NCBI GenBank assembly: GCA_018268955.1
Contig: JAFDVO010000001.1
Coordinates: forward strand, 1-64,000
Length of the DNA: 64,000 bases
Direction of reading: 5' to 3'
Origin: Acidobacteriota bacterium
GTDB lineage: Bacteria; Acidobacteriota; Vicinamibacteria; Vicinamibacterales; CAVVIG01
Shown here: piece by piece, positions 19,643 through 28,587 of the stretch
How the letters are laid out: each line of letters starts with the position of its first letter
Position numbering within the stretch: the first letter of the stretch is position 1
Notes under the pieces: model-generated
Database searches by the model: none
What the model was told of the DNA's origin: nothing
Seen by the model: only the letters and a program-made list of their open reading frames with translations
Translations under genes and position numbers: made by a program

Positions 19643-21562
19643 ATGACGATGCTCGACCGGATGCGCCGGCACAGCAGTTGGCTCAAGTGGAGCCTGGCGC
19701 TTGTTTGCCTGTCGTTTGTCCTGTTCTACATCCCGGATTTCCTGCAGAGCACCGGGACCGGCGCGGTGGCGTCGGATACCGTGGCCGTGGTGAACGGCCA
19801 GGAGATCCGCGCTGACGAGTTCCGGCGGACCTACCAGGCGCAGATGCAGGCCTACCGGTCGGCGTACGGCGCGCAGATGAACGAGCAGCTGCTGAAGCAG
19901 CTCGGCATCGACCAGCAGATCCTGCAGCAGCTGGTCGACGAGCGGGCCGCGGTGGCTGAAGCCGAACGGCTGGGCGTCAAGGTGACTGACGCCGAAGTGG
20001 CGCAGCGCATCTACGCAATCCCGGCGTTCCTCGAGAACGGCGCGTTCATCGGGCAGGCGCGTTACCAGCAGATCCTGCTGGCGCAGAACCCGCCGCTCAC
20101 CACCTCACAGTTCGAGGAAGGCATTCGCCGCTCACTGCTCCTCGAGAAGCTCCGCGCGTCGGTGACCGACTGGCTGTCGGTCTCCGACAAGGAACTGCAG
20201 GCGGAATATCGCCGCCGCAACGACAAGATCAAGCTGGCGGTCATCGCCTTCAACGCCGACAGCTTCCGCCCCGACGTCTCCGCGTCAGACGCGGACGTCT
20301 CCAGCTACTTCGAGGCGCACAAGGCGGACTTCAAGATTCCCGACAAGCGCAAGGTCAAGTACGTTCTCGTGGACGTCGATGCGCTGCGCGCCAAGGTGAA
20401 CGTCACGCCAGCGGACCTGACCAAGGCCTACAACGACAACATCCAGCAGTACACGTCGCCCGAGCAGGTGCGCGCGAGCCACATCCTCCTGAAGACCGAG
20501 GGCAAGGACGACGCGACGGTGAAGGCAAAGGCCGAGGAGATCCTCAAGGAAGCCAAGGGTGGCGCGGACTTCGCCGAACTGGCGAAGAAGTACTCCGAGG
20601 ACGACTCGAACGCCAAGAACGGTGGGGATCTCGACTACTTCGGTCGCGGCCGCATGGTGCCCGAGTTCGACACGGCGGCGTTCAACATGGAGCCGGGCCA
20701 GATCAGCGATCTGGTGAAGACCCAGTTCGGGTACCACATCATCAAGCTGACCGACAAGAAGGCTGGCTCCACGCGTCCGCTCGAGGAAGTGAAGCAGCAG
20801 CTCACCGAGCAGATCCAGTCCGAGAAGGCACAGGCTGAAGCAGGCGACCTCGCGGCGAAGCTCGAGGCGCAGATCAAGAAGCCGGCGGACCTCGAGACGG
20901 CGGCCAAGGCGAACGGCCTCACCGTGCAGGAGACCGGGTTCTTTGCGCGCGACGAACCGATCCTCGGCGTCGGCGCCTCGCCCGAGATGAGCGCCCGCGC
21001 GTTTGCGCTGAACGACGGCGAAGTGTCCGGCGCGATCCGCACCGGCCGCGGCTTCGTCTTCGAGACGGTCACCGGCAAGCAGGAGTCCTACATCCCGAAG
21101 CTCGAGGAAGTGAAGGACCGCGTGCACGACGCCGTCATCAAGCAGAAGGCAGTGGAGTTCGCGAAGAACAAGGCTGCCGAGGTCGCGGCGAAGCTGAAGG
21201 GCGCGGCGGACTTCGACAAGGCGCTCAAGGCGGCCGGCGTCGAAGCGAAGACGACCGAGCTGATCACGCAGGACGCGCCGATTCCCGACCTCGGGGTCGC
21301 CCCGAACATCATGGCTGCGGCGTTCAAGCTGCCACAGGGCGGTGTCAGCGACGTGCTGACCACCGACACCGGTGCCGCCATCGTCCGCGTTGTCGAAAAG
21401 GCGGAGACGAGCGACGCCGACTTCACCTCGAACAAGGACACGTTCCGTACCGAGATCCTCGACGATCGGCGCAACCGCTTCTTCAGCGCCTACATGGTGA
21501 AGGCGAAGCAGAAGATGAAGATCGACGTGAATCGGGAGGCGCTGGCTCGCGTGATCGGATAG
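19643..21562 (+). CDS. PpiD/SurA-type periplasmic folding chaperone with parvulin domain
   Basis: A 639-residue protein anchored by one N-terminal membrane segment (about 14-32), with a SurA/PpiD N-domain ([21 protein letters not shown]) and a parvulin prolyl isomerase domain at about 275-370 ([47 protein letters not shown]). A second C-terminal region may be a degenerate parvulin fold. It should assist folding of outer-membrane or exported proteins. I start at the ATG at 19643, which has GAGGA 9 bases upstream; the ATG could also be the one 6 bases on. The 294-base gap from the GGDEF gene holds only weak promoter-like AT bases (TATAAC near 19562). Confidence 0.9.
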   Translation: MTMLDRMRRHSSWLKWSLALVCLSFVLFYIPDFLQSTGTGAVASDTVAVVNGQEIRADEFRRTYQAQMQAYRSAYGAQMNEQLLKQLGIDQQILQQLVDERAAVAEAERLGVKVTDAEVAQRIYAIPAFLENGAFIGQARYQQILLAQNPPLTTSQFEEGIRRSLLLEKLRASVTDWLSVSDKELQAEYRRRNDKIKLAVIAFNADSFRPDVSASDADVSSYFEAHKADFKIPDKRKVKYVLVDVDALRAKVNVTPADLTKAYNDNIQQYTSPEQVRASHILLKTEGKDDATVKAKAEEILKEAKGGADFAELAKKYSEDDSNAKNGGDLDYFGRGRMVPEFDTAAFNMEPGQISDLVKTQFGYHIIKLTDKKAGSTRPLEEVKQQLTEQIQSEKAQAEAGDLAAKLEAQIKKPADLETAAKANGLTVQETGFFARDEPILGVGASPEMSARAFALNDGEVSGAIRTGRGFVFETVTGKQESYIPKLEEVKDRVHDAVIKQKAVEFAKNKAAEVAAKLKGAADFDKALKAAGVEAKTTELITQDAPIPDLGVAPNIMAAAFKLPQGGVSDVLTTDTGAAIVRVVEKAETSDADFTSNKDTFRTEILDDRRNRFFSAYMVKAKQKMKIDVNREALARVIG

Positions 21563-21569
21563 CTCGCCT

Positions 21570-21735
21570 TCGGCCTCGCTCACAGAGAGGCTTCAGGCTC
21601 TCGGCTTCAGGCTCTGGGCCTTGTCGGCTACACAACAAAGGGGCGCTGGTTCATCACCAGCGCCCCTTTCGCGTTTCAGGCCAGGAGCCGACGTGGCCGG
21701 TAGCCTGCAGCCCGAAGCCGGAAGCCCAGCGGCGG
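21570..21735. repeat. Inverted heptad arrays flanking a terminator
   Basis: GGCTTCA, GGCTCTC, GGCTTCA, GGCTCTG units (21588-21620) lie left of the hairpin. AGCCCGAAGCC and GGAAGCCC units (about 21680-21735) lie right, in the opposite sense. The block sits between the convergent foldase and sppA genes. Confidence 0.7.
21637..21669. terminator. Bidirectional intrinsic terminator between ppiD-like gene and sppA
   Basis: A perfect 14-bp stem (AAAGGGGCGCTGGT, 21637-21650, with its complement at 21656-21669) has a 5-base loop. The A-run on one side and T-run on the other suit termination on both strands between convergent genes. Confidence 0.85.
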
Positions 21736-21752
21736 CGTCTGCCGTCGCTGTC

Positions 21753-23522
21753 CTATCGCACGTACACAAACGGCATCAGCGCGAGCGCTTCGCCGCGCCG
21801 ATACAGGTTCGCGGCGCGAAGCGTGCGGAGCGCACTGAGTTCCTCGCTCGAGAGCGTTGAGGTCATCCAGGCGTTCACGGCGGATGCGCTCGCCCCCGAG
21901 AAGCGGTCGGTCACCAGCTCGAAGAACCCCTTCGCACGCGGGTACGCAACCAGTTCGACCTCCGCCTTCGAATCGATCTTCGCTCGCTCCTTGGCGATGG
22001 CCACCGCGCGATCGAGCCCACCAAGTTCGTCCACCAGGCCAACGGCCCTGGCCTGCTGCCCTGTCCACACGCGCCCCTGGGCCAGCGAGTCGAGCTTCTC
22101 CGGCGTCATATGGCGCGACGCAGCGGCCTTCGTCACGAACCCGTCGTAGAAGGCGCGCAGCTGCCCTTCCACCTCGCGCAGCTCGGACTCGTTGAACGGA
22201 CGCACGGGCGATTCCATCTCGGCGTTCCGTCCGATGCTCGTCGATTCGATGTGGGCGCCGAGCTTCTCGTAGACGCCACCGGTGACGAGCTTGCCGCCGA
22301 AGATGCCAATCGATCCGGTCAGCGTCGACGGCTGCGCCACGATCACCTGGCCCGGCATGGCGATGTAGTAGCCGCCCGACGCCGCGAGGTCCGACATCGA
22401 GACGATGAGCGGACGTTCCGGCTTCGCGTCGCGGGCCCGCGTCAGCTCACGCCAGATCGCGTCGCTCGCGGTAGCCGATCCGCCAGGGCTGTCGATGCGA
22501 AGGACGATGGCCTTGACCGACTGGTCCTTGCTGGCGGTGCGGATCGCCTCGATCAGCGCATCGGAGCCGAGCGTCTCGCCGTTCAACGGGTCGAACCCGC
22601 CGTCCCCGTTCACGATGGCTCCTGACGCGTAGATCACCGCGATGCGCTCGCCGTGCGTGAACCCCAGTGAGGGCATGTGCGCGTACTGCGCCCCGTCCAC
22701 CTCCGTCAGCGTCGTCTTGCCCAGGTGCTTCAGCCTGTCGCGCGCCTGATCCTCGTAGGCGAGTTCGTCGACCAACCCCGCCTTGAACGCCTCGTCCGCC
22801 AGGAACGGACCGTCATCGATGAGCGCCCGCACCTCCGCGTCGGTCTTCTTGCGCGCCTGCGCCATGCCGCGGACGATCTGCTCGAAGAGGTCGCGGTTGA
22901 GCGCCTCGTCCATCTCCTTGTGCGCCGGCGTGTAGGTCTTCTCGGTGTAGGTGTTGACGGCGGTCTTGTACTGCCCGATGTGGTGCATGTCTGGCACGAC
23001 ACCGATCTTGTCGAAGGTGCCGCGGAGGAACAGCGCGTAGGTCGCCACGCCCCGGACATCGAGCGTGGTCGTCGGCATCAGGAAGATGCGGTCGGCTGCC
23101 GTGGCCAGGTAGTAGTTCCGCTCGTCCGCATTCTCCAGGTACGCGTAGACCGGCTTGCCGGACGAGCGGAAGTCGATCACGGCATCGCGGATTTCCTGCA
23201 CCTTGCCCCAGTAGGGCGATGCGAAGCCGGTCGGCTTGAGGAAGACGGCCGACACGTGCCTGTCGGTCTTCGCGCGGCGAAGCGTGTCCACGACCGACCG
23301 CACGGTCGGCGTCCGGCCCCCCTGCAGGTAGGTGACGACGTCGGTGGGGGCGTTCTCGGTGAGGTTGCCGCCGACCTCGAGCACGAGCATCGCGTTCGAG
23401 GGGACCGACGGCCCACGGCCGAACAGCAGGGCGAAGAAGATGAAGCCGGCGATCAGCAGCGCGCCAATGACGGTGAGTGCCCCGATGCCCGCGAGCACGA
23501 GGGTGAGGCCGCGTTTGAGCAT
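21753..23522 (-). CDS. sppA: Signal peptide peptidase SppA, long (67 kDa) type
   Basis: A 589-residue inner-membrane serine protease that degrades cleaved signal peptides. One N-terminal membrane segment (about 10-36) is followed by two tandem S49 domains. The catalytic Lys is in [15 protein letters not shown] (about 187) in the first domain and the catalytic Ser in [10 protein letters not shown] (about 381) in the second, as in E. coli-type Spp[14 protein letters not shown] is present. It ends at the shared terminator and starts next to a large heptad array. Confidence 0.93.
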   Translation of the reverse strand: MLKRGLTLVLAGIGALTVIGALLIAGFIFFALLFGRGPSVPSNAMLVLEVGGNLTENAPTDVVTYLQGGRTPTVRSVVDTLRRAKTDRHVSAVFLKPTGFASPYWGKVQEIRDAVIDFRSSGKPVYAYLENADERNYYLATAADRIFLMPTTTLDVRGVATYALFLRGTFDKIGVVPDMHHIGQYKTAVNTYTEKTYTPAHKEMDEALNRDLFEQIVRGMAQARKKTDAEVRALIDDGPFLADEAFKAGLVDELAYEDQARDRLKHLGKTTLTEVDGAQYAHMPSLGFTHGERIAVIYASGAIVNGDGGFDPLNGETLGSDALIEAIRTASKDQSVKAIVLRIDSPGGSATASDAIWRELTRARDAKPERPLIVSMSDLAASGGYYIAMPGQVIVAQPSTLTGSIGIFGGKLVTGGVYEKLGAHIESTSIGRNAEMESPVRPFNESELREVEGQLRAFYDGFVTKAAASRHMTPEKLDSLAQGRVWTGQQARAVGLVDELGGLDRAVAIAKERAKIDSKAEVELVAYPRAKGFFELVTDRFSGASASAVNAWMTSTLSSEELSALRTLRAANLYRRGEALALMPFVYVR

Positions 23523-23535
23523 AGAGGCAGTATAG

Positions 23536-23640
23536 GAGGCTTCGGCCTTCAGGCTTCAGGCTCTCGGGCTCGTCGGCTTCGGGCTCTAGGCTCCGGGCTC
23601 CAGGGCGGGTCGGCTCAGGGCGCGCGTGGCTCTGGGCTAT
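23536..23640. repeat. Heptad repeat array upstream of sppA
   Basis: Degenerate 7-mers of the GGCTTCA / GGCTCCG / GGCTCTA type run through 23540-23620. This and the 8-mer array next to it fill most of the sppA to tRNA-Leu gap. Confidence 0.7.
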
Positions 23641-23676
23641 CGGCGACAGGCCGTGGGCCTGGGCCACGCACGCGTG

Positions 23677-23709
23677 TGCGTTCTTGCGTTGCTGCATTTC
23701 TGCATTACC
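23677..23709. repeat. 8-bp tandem array (TGCGTTCT type)
   Basis: Units are TGCGTTCT, TGCGTTGC, TGCATTTC, TGCATTAC. The same unit family recurs at 36949-37012, where it also follows a heptad array. Confidence 0.65.
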
Positions 23710-23713
23710 GTGC

Positions 23714-23743
23714 TTCACGGTTCTGGCCGGGTTGCTGTATACT
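23714..23743 (+). promoter_or_regulatory. Promoter of tRNA-Leu
   Basis: TTCACG (-35, 23714-23719), an 18-bp spacer and TATACT (-10, 23738-23743), 33 bases before the tRNA. Confidence 0.6.
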
Positions 23744-23776
23744 CGAAGTTCCTGCCCGCGGTTATCTCACCACTGT

Positions 23777-23862
23777 GCGGAAGTGGCGGAACGGCAGACG
23801 CGCTAGCCTCAGGAGCTAGTTGGGGCAACCCAGTGGAGGTTCAAATCCTCTCTTCCGCACCA
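23777..23862 (+). tRNA. tRNA-Leu (anticodon CAG)
   Basis: The acceptor stem GCGGAAG pairs with CTTCCGC. The anticodon stem CTAGC/GCTAG encloses the loop CTCAGGA with anticodon CAG (reads CTG). A long variable arm (TTGGGGCAACCCAGT) and the T-loop GTTCAAATC confirm a class II leucine tRNA. The 3' CCA is encoded. The last 14 bases recur at 24278-24291. Confidence 0.95.
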
Positions 23863-24036
23863 CTCATGACACCCCGCCGCGACGCGAGTGCGGCAATTCA
23901 CACGCACCCAGACGCAATCGGAAGGCGGCGAGGGACACCCCCTGCTCGACCACGAGTCGACGGGTTCGGGTGGCGGGATAGATGAATGCGCCGGCATGGG
24001 CCGGGCAGCATTCCCGATGGGCACGAAGGAGACAGC

Positions 24037-24243
24037 ATGGCAACAGGCACGATTCGATCGCTCCGCACGGACAAGGGCTTCGGCTTCATCAAGGACGCCC
24101 AGGGCAAGGAGTACTTCTTCCACCAGAGCGCCATCTACGGTGAAGGCATCAACGACCTGCGCGAAGGCGACACGGTGGAGTTCGAGATCGGCGAGGGTCC
24201 CAAGGGCCCACGGGCCGAGAGCGTTCGCCGCACCTCGACCTAG
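24037..24243 (+). CDS. Cold-shock protein (CspA family)
   Basis: A 68-residue single cold-shock domain that binds single-stranded nucleic acid as an RNA chaperone. RNP1 (KGFGFIK) and RNP2 (YFFHQSAI) are intact. I start at MATGTIRSLRTDKG, with AAGGAGA 4 bases upstream; the frame continues upstream, but that part is not family-like. It is bracketed by the tRNA-Leu 3' end and a 14-bp copy of it. Confidence 0.93.
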   Translation: MATGTIRSLRTDKGFGFIKDAQGKEYFFHQSAIYGEGINDLREGDTVEFEIGEGPKGPRAESVRRTST

Positions 24244-24250
24244 GCGGCAG

Positions 24251-24274
24251 GGCCGCTCCCGGACGTGAGCGGCC
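24251..24274 (+). terminator. Hairpin after the cold-shock gene
   Basis: GGCCGCTC (24251-24258) and GAGCGGCC (24267-24274) form a perfect 8-bp stem with an 8-base loop, 7 bases after the stop. There is no T-run, so this is a weak terminator or mRNA-stabilising hairpin. Confidence 0.55.
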
Positions 24275-24277
24275 TCG

Positions 24278-24291
24278 TCTCTTCCGCACCA
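24278..24291 (+). repeat. 14-bp copy of the tRNA-Leu 3' end
   Basis: TCTCTTCCGCACCA is identical to the last 14 bases of the tRNA (23849-23862), 429 bases away in direct orientation. It resembles a small att-like duplication. Confidence 0.6.
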
Positions 24292-24342
24292 GCGCTCAGT
24301 CTTCCCCAGTCCTCGTGGCGGCCCACGCTGTGCCGTGGTGCG

Positions 24343-24642
24343 CTACTGCCGTGCGCGCCGCTCGGTTCTGCGGCTTGGACCAGGCTCGCCACCCTCGGTG
24401 CCTGGTTCGGCCCCGCGCGACTCACGATGCTGGGACAGCGTGTGCGCGGCGCACGCCGGGCACTCCCACCGGTCGTCGGATGCGCCCTCGGTGACCAGTC
24501 GCAGCGGCCCGCCGTAGCCGCAGACCTCGCACGGCGGGCTCACCCTCTCCTCACCTTCCGCTTCTCGTTGCTTGTCCCGTTCGTCCAGCATCAGCAGCCG
24601 CCCGTAGAACGCAGACGCGTGCCGCAGTCGCGGCGCCGCCAC
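24343..24642 (-). CDS. Small zinc-ribbon-like protein, start uncertain
   Basis: A 99-residue ORF with two Cys pairs, CEVCG (about 38-42) and CPAC (about 60-63), spaced like a zinc ribbon. A charged helix (LLMLDERDKQREAEGEER) precedes it and an Arg/Glu/Gly tail follows. The frame remains plausible upstream of the GTG at 24642 (INPADFD) up to a TGA, so translation might begin at a rare ATT or ATC, or at the internal ATG of MLDERD. No ribosome-binding site is clear. Function is unknown. The overlapping plus-strand frames look like shadows. Confidence 0.5.
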   Translation of the reverse strand: MAAPRLRHASAFYGRLLMLDERDKQREAEGEERVSPPCEVCGYGGPLRLVTEGASDDRWECPACAAHTLSQHRESRGAEPGTEGGEPGPSRRTERRARQ

Positions 24643-24758
24643 GTCGAAATCGGCAGGATTGATTGGAATTCAACCGATCCGCCGTGTGGCGGATGCTAAC
24701 ACGGGTGCGCCAGCCGTGCTCCGCGTGTCAGACAGATGCTGATACGCAGGGCCCCTCC

Positions 24759-24780
24759 CCGTCACGCTGAAGCGTGACGG
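24759..24780. terminator. Stable hairpin in the gap after the transglycosylase gene
   Basis: CCGTCACGC and GCGTGACGG form a perfect 9-bp stem with a TGAA tetraloop. It lies about 160 bases past the minus-strand FHA-SLT stop and has no T-run. The rest of 24643-24937 holds an ATCCGCC/GGCGGAT hairpin (24677-24694) and a heptad array (about 24893-24923, GGAGCC-type units); no gene is seen. Confidence 0.45.
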
Positions 24781-24937
24781 CCACGACCTGTTCCAACGGA
24801 GGGCTCCAGCCCAGAGCAGCGCCCATGGCCCAGCACGCATAGCCGATCGCCAGCGGCGAGGTGGCGAAAGCGCCCGCTGAAGCCGACGACGCCGGGAGCC
24901 TGGAGGCTGGAGCCCGGAGCCGGTAGTGCCGGGTCAG

Positions 24938-26527
24938 TTACTGCGGAAGGAACCCAAGCGGGCTGTCGATCTGGAAGCCGAACAGGCGGGGGTTCTCGCC
25001 GATCACCGAGGCCGAGACGATGTAGAAGACGTAGTCGTAGGTTTCGAGCGGGAGCCGACCGCGATAGCGCTCGAGCAGCTTCCAGAAGTTGCGCTCGCGC
25101 GGGTTCGGCGGCAGCGTGCGGATGAGGTCGATGACGCGGCGCTCGCCCCAGTTGTACGAGGCCATCACCAGCAGCCCAGACGCCTGCGCGTCGGTCGAGT
25201 AGATGTCCTTGATGTACTTCGCCGCGGCGACGGTCGCCTTGTCCCACTTCAACCGGTCGTCGGCCGGATCGGGACGCGGCTGCCCCTGGAGCGGACCGAT
25301 GCTCAAGCCGTAGCGCGAGCCGGTCTCAGGGATGAACTGCCACATGCCCTTGGCGATGCCGAAGCGGGTCGGCGGACCGCTGCGAAAGGCGTCGAAGTCG
25401 CTCTCCTGCATCGCGAGGTAGAAGAACTGCGGCGGCAGGTCCTGCGCGATGAACTCGTCGGCGATGCGCTTCGGGTAGCCGAGGTCCTGCGCGAGCTTCG
25501 CGGCGCGCACGAACCGACCGGTTGACTGCCAGCGCTGGATGTACCGCTGGACCTCCTTCATGTAGTCCGGCGGGGCCGCCAGTTCGAACTCGCCGAACCG
25601 GCGCGTCACCTTCAGGATCAGCCGCTCCTTTTCCGTCAGCCGCCGATCGTAGATGTTCGCGACGAACTGTTCGTAGTTCTTCTCCAGCTGCCGCCGCTGC
25701 TCCATGTAGCGCGCGATCTCCGAGCGGTCCTGGCTGCTGCCGGTCTGCGCCAGCCGCTGCTCCACCTGCGCGATGCTCATGTCGATCGACTTCATCTGAT
25801 AGAACAGGTCGCCAGCGATCTGCTGCTGACGACTGAGCTGCCGGTAGGTGTAGAGTGCGTAGCCACCGGCGATGACGGCGAGGACGACGGCCGCTGCGAT
25901 CATCCCGCGGTACCGGCGGCGCTGCTGCTTCTGGACCTGCTGGAACGCGCGGCGGATCATCATGGTCCGCTCGCCGACCGGCTCGTCCCCACTCCCTTCG
26001 CTGAAGTACCGATCCGCGACGTGTTCCAGGAGCTTCCCTTCGTCGCCACGCGGCGTCGCAGAACCGGTGGCCTGCGGGCCTGCACCGCGAGCGGGCGTGG
26101 TCGGCAGCGAAGCCGGACGCGGCGGAACAGCCGGGGAGGGTGGAGGTGGTGGCGCAGGTGGCGCAGGCGCCTTGAAGGCTTCGGTCGGGGATGACACCGC
26201 CGATGCGCGCGGAACGGCGGGAGCGAAGCTCAGGGTCGGACCATCAGCACCAAGCCGGACCGCCACCCCCGCGCCGACGGCCACGCTCTCGACCCGCGCT
26301 CCGGACGCGAAGAGTCCGTTTGCACTGCGCAGGTCGCGAACGACCCACTGCCCCTGGTCGACCGTGACGAGCGCATGCCGCCTGCTGACGCGCTGATCGT
26401 CGACCCGCAGCTCGCAGCTCTGCTCGCGACCGATGTGAAACGGCCGGTCGAACGTGCGGACCGTGCCGTCCGGCAGCTGGACCCGCAGCGGCGCGGTGGG
26501 TCGATCGGAGTGCAGACGGTCACTCAT
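24938..26527 (-). CDS. FHA domain fused to membrane-anchored lytic transglycosylase
   Basis: A 529-residue protein with an unusual order. Residues 10-95 are an FHA phosphothreonine-binding domain (FHIGREQSCELRVDD, VSRRHALV, LRSANGLF). A Pro/Ala linker follows to about 160, then a membrane segment (about 208-230). The periplasmic part has a coiled coil and an SLT domain with the catalytic Glu in LAMQESDFDAF (about 375) plus GMWQFIPETGSRYGL and ASYNWGERR. It would let a cytoplasmic phosphoprotein signal control peptidoglycan cleavage across the membrane. The Ser/Thr kinase at 33.9-36.6 kb is a possible partner (inference). It is single, with a 195-base gap upstream. Confidence 0.85.
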   Translation of the reverse strand: MSDRLHSDRPTAPLRVQLPDGTVRTFDRPFHIGREQSCELRVDDQRVSRRHALVTVDQGQWVVRDLRSANGLFASGARVESVAVGAGVAVRLGADGPTLSFAPAVPRASAVSSPTEAFKAPAPPAPPPPPSPAVPPRPASLPTTPARGAGPQATGSATPRGDEGKLLEHVADRYFSEGSGDEPVGERTMMIRRAFQQVQKQQRRRYRGMIAAAVVLAVIAGGYALYTYRQLSRQQQIAGDLFYQMKSIDMSIAQVEQRLAQTGSSQDRSEIARYMEQRRQLEKNYEQFVANIYDRRLTEKERLILKVTRRFGEFELAAPPDYMKEVQRYIQRWQSTGRFVRAAKLAQDLGYPKRIADEFIAQDLPPQFFYLAMQESDFDAFRSGPPTRFGIAKGMWQFIPETGSRYGLSIGPLQGQPRPDPADDRLKWDKATVAAAKYIKDIYSTDAQASGLLVMASYNWGERRVIDLIRTLPPNPRERNFWKLLERYRGRLPLETYDYVFYIVSASVIGENPRLFGFQIDSPLGFLPQ

Positions 26528-26604
26528 CGCGTCACTGGCGGGATGCCAGAGGGATTATAGGAGATGGGAGCGGGTGGATGCTCGCAAGGCAGCCCTTGCG
26601 GCCT

Positions 26605-26710
26605 TTGGGACCTCGAGCACGCCACCGCGGACGCGGAGGTCACCGAGCTGCCTGGCAATCAGGGCTCGGCGTGCTCCGCGGAGTCCGTGGTGGAGAGTCT
26701 TGAAACAGGC
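26605..26710. repeat. Inverted heptad arrays plus shared GTGGTGGAG...TTGAAACAGGC motif
   Basis: GAGCACGCC (26615-26623) and GGCGTGCTC (26668-26676) mark an inverted pair of GAG/CTC heptad arrays. They are followed at 26687-26710 by GTGGTGGAG-AGTC-TTGAAACAGGC, also present at 2222-2243. It lies just past the minus-strand PKD gene stop. Confidence 0.6.
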
Positions 26711-26722
26711 CGTTGGTCCGTC

Positions 26723-27145
26723 TTACGGGACGACCGGTCGGACCGTGATCGTCTGCGACGTGGACGTCTTCTTTCCGAGGTCGTCGGTCACCGTCAGCGT
26801 CACGAGGTAGACGCCGACCGGGTAGAAGTCGTGCTTGGCCGTGACGCCGGTCTTGGTGACACCGTCGCCGAAGTCCCAGTCGTACGAGACGATGGTCCGG
26901 TTCGACCCGGCGGTGGAGCCGGCGGCGTTGAAGTTGACGATCTGCAGCACCTCCGGCGTCAGCGGCGAGAACACGAACGAGGCGACCGTTGGCACTGCAA
27001 CGGTCGACGTGGTCGTGGTCGTCGTGGTCGTCGACGTCGTGGTTTCGGTGATCGTCACCGTGCCGGGGCCGACCGGGTTCTTGGCCTTGCAGCCGAAGAG
27101 CGCCGCAGCGAAGAGGACGGGCAGGGCGAGCAACAGTTTGCGCAT
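26723..27145 (-). CDS. PKD-domain lipoprotein
   Basis: A 140-residue protein with a lipoprotein signal (LFAAALFGC, lipid-modified Cys about 19), then a Thr-rich linker (about 32-47, runs of T and S), then one PKD domain: FNAAGSTAGSNRTIVSYDWDFGDG and YPVGVYLVTLTVTDDLG. PKD domains are surface beta-sandwiches that bind proteins or glycans. It starts 2 bases after the stop of the beta-barrel gene, so the two form an operon and probably act together at the outer membrane. Confidence 0.85.
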   Translation of the reverse strand: MRKLLLALPVLFAAALFGCKAKNPVGPGTVTITETTTSTTTTTTTTSTVAVPTVASFVFSPLTPEVLQIVNFNAAGSTAGSNRTIVSYDWDFGDGVTKTGVTAKHDFYPVGVYLVTLTVTDDLGKKTSTSQTITVRPVVP

Positions 27146-27147
27146 GA

Positions 27148-28368
27148 CTACAGCGTGAGGTTGAGGCCCACGACGGGGGTGACCTTGGAATGCAAACCGT
27201 CGTTCTTCATCGTCATGATGGCGTTCAGCGAGAGCAGCATCTTGGCCTTCAGGTTGACCTTGATGCCGGGCACGAAGAGCGCCTTGTTGATGGAATCACC
27301 CTGCACGACCAGCGACTGGAATCCGGTGATGCCAGACGTGGTCGACTGGTCGGTGACCAGCCCGACCTGGCCGCCACCGCGGATCTGCTGGCCGAGGAAG
27401 TCCAGGTTCAGCGTCACCTTGGGGGTGACTTCGACTTCCGTGCCGGCCGCGTACTGCAGCTGGTGACGGATGCTCACGGTGCTGCCTGCGACGCCAGTTG
27501 GCACGTCGAGCGACTTGTTCCAGTACTCGAAGCCGACGCTCCCGTGCGGGCGGACGCGGCCCGCCACGCCCGACCCGACCACCGACACCAGCGTCCGGTT
27601 GATCCCGAGGCCGAGCAGGTTGTCCTTGCTGCCGGTCGGCAGCTTCGCGTTCACGACGACCGCAATGCCGCCGGGATCGGGAAGCGGACCGCCCTTGAAC
27701 GAATAGAGGCGGTACTTGGCCATCGCCGAGATGTCGCCGAGCCCGGAGAACGTACCCTTGGCCTCCGCCAGGCGCGAGACCACGGCATCTCCACGCGTGA
27801 GCGAGGAGCTGCTGCCGTTCAGCGCGATGCTCACCATCGGCACCACGACAGCAATGTCGAGGTTCTCGGTGACGCCGACGATGGTGGACATCGTGAGGGT
27901 CTTGGAGGTGAGCGCCAGGTTTGCGGTGCCGGTGCGTGCGAGCAGCGGGTTCGTCGAGTTCACCGCCCCGAGCGTGAGGTTGTTCAGCGGCAGGCCACTG
28001 AGCTTGTCGTAGGTCGACGCGCTGAAGGTCGCGCCGACACTCACCTGCCCCTCCCCCGACGTCATCGCCCGCTCCGTGAACGCAGGGCCGAACGTCGTGG
28101 TGGTGCGGACCAGCAGGCCGGTCGACGGATCGAGCTTGAAGACGAACCCGCCCGAGGACGAGCTGGTCGGGGCCGTCGCGATCTCCAACGCAGTGGCCGC
28201 GGCAATCGCCTCGGCCGTCGGCCGCGTGCTCAGGGTGCTCGCCATCTGCCCGAGCGTCTGCTTCAGGGTGAGTTCAGGAACGGTGGTGACTTTCTGCGCC
28301 AGCGCGGGCGACGCACTCACCGCCGAGAGCAGCGCAGCGGCTGCCAGGATCCGGCGCGTTACCGGCAT
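27148..28368 (-). CDS. Secreted predicted outer-membrane beta-barrel protein
   Basis: A 406-residue protein. I start at the ATG at 28368 (MPVTRRILAAAALLSAVSA, cleavage near ALAQ, with AAGG 7 bases upstream); an in-frame ATG at 28398 is also possible. The mature part has alternating beta segments typical of a barrel (ENLDIAVVVPMVSIAL, DISAMAKYRLYSF, GIAVVVNAKLPTGS, VGLNLTL at the end), resembling the phenol-degradation MetA-like transporter family. The substrate is unknown. It is cotranscribed with the PKD lipoprotein. Confidence 0.75.
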   Translation of the reverse strand: MPVTRRILAAAALLSAVSASPALAQKVTTVPELTLKQTLGQMASTLSTRPTAEAIAAATALEIATAPTSSSSGGFVFKLDPSTGLLVRTTTTFGPAFTERAMTSGEGQVSVGATFSASTYDKLSGLPLNNLTLGAVNSTNPLLARTGTANLALTSKTLTMSTIVGVTENLDIAVVVPMVSIALNGSSSSLTRGDAVVSRLAEAKGTFSGLGDISAMAKYRLYSFKGGPLPDPGGIAVVVNAKLPTGSKDNLLGLGINRTLVSVVGSGVAGRVRPHGSVGFEYWNKSLDVPTGVAGSTVSIRHQLQYAAGTEVEVTPKVTLNLDFLGQQIRGGGQVGLVTDQSTTSGITGFQSLVVQGDSINKALFVPGIKVNLKAKMLLSLNAIMTMKNDGLHSKVTPVVGLNLTL

Positions 28369-28587
28369 CGACAGGCCTTGCACAAGGGAAACAGGCATGC
28401 AGCGTCCACAACCTTGTCTGCTGAGAAGTGGTCTGATTCGAGACGGATAACCGCCCGGCGGATTATGGTGTGCCGTACAGGGGCAAGTCAAGCATAGGTG
28501 CGGTCCGAGCCGCGCGACGGCAAAGCTGGAAGTGAGACGCAAGAAGTCAGAAGCGCTCGGGAGGACGGGAGGGAGGGAGAGCGGGAC

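Noticed and set aside
24271-24295. Second leucine tRNA
   Set aside because: Only the 3' 14 bases are present; there is no acceptor partner, D-arm or anticodon arm.
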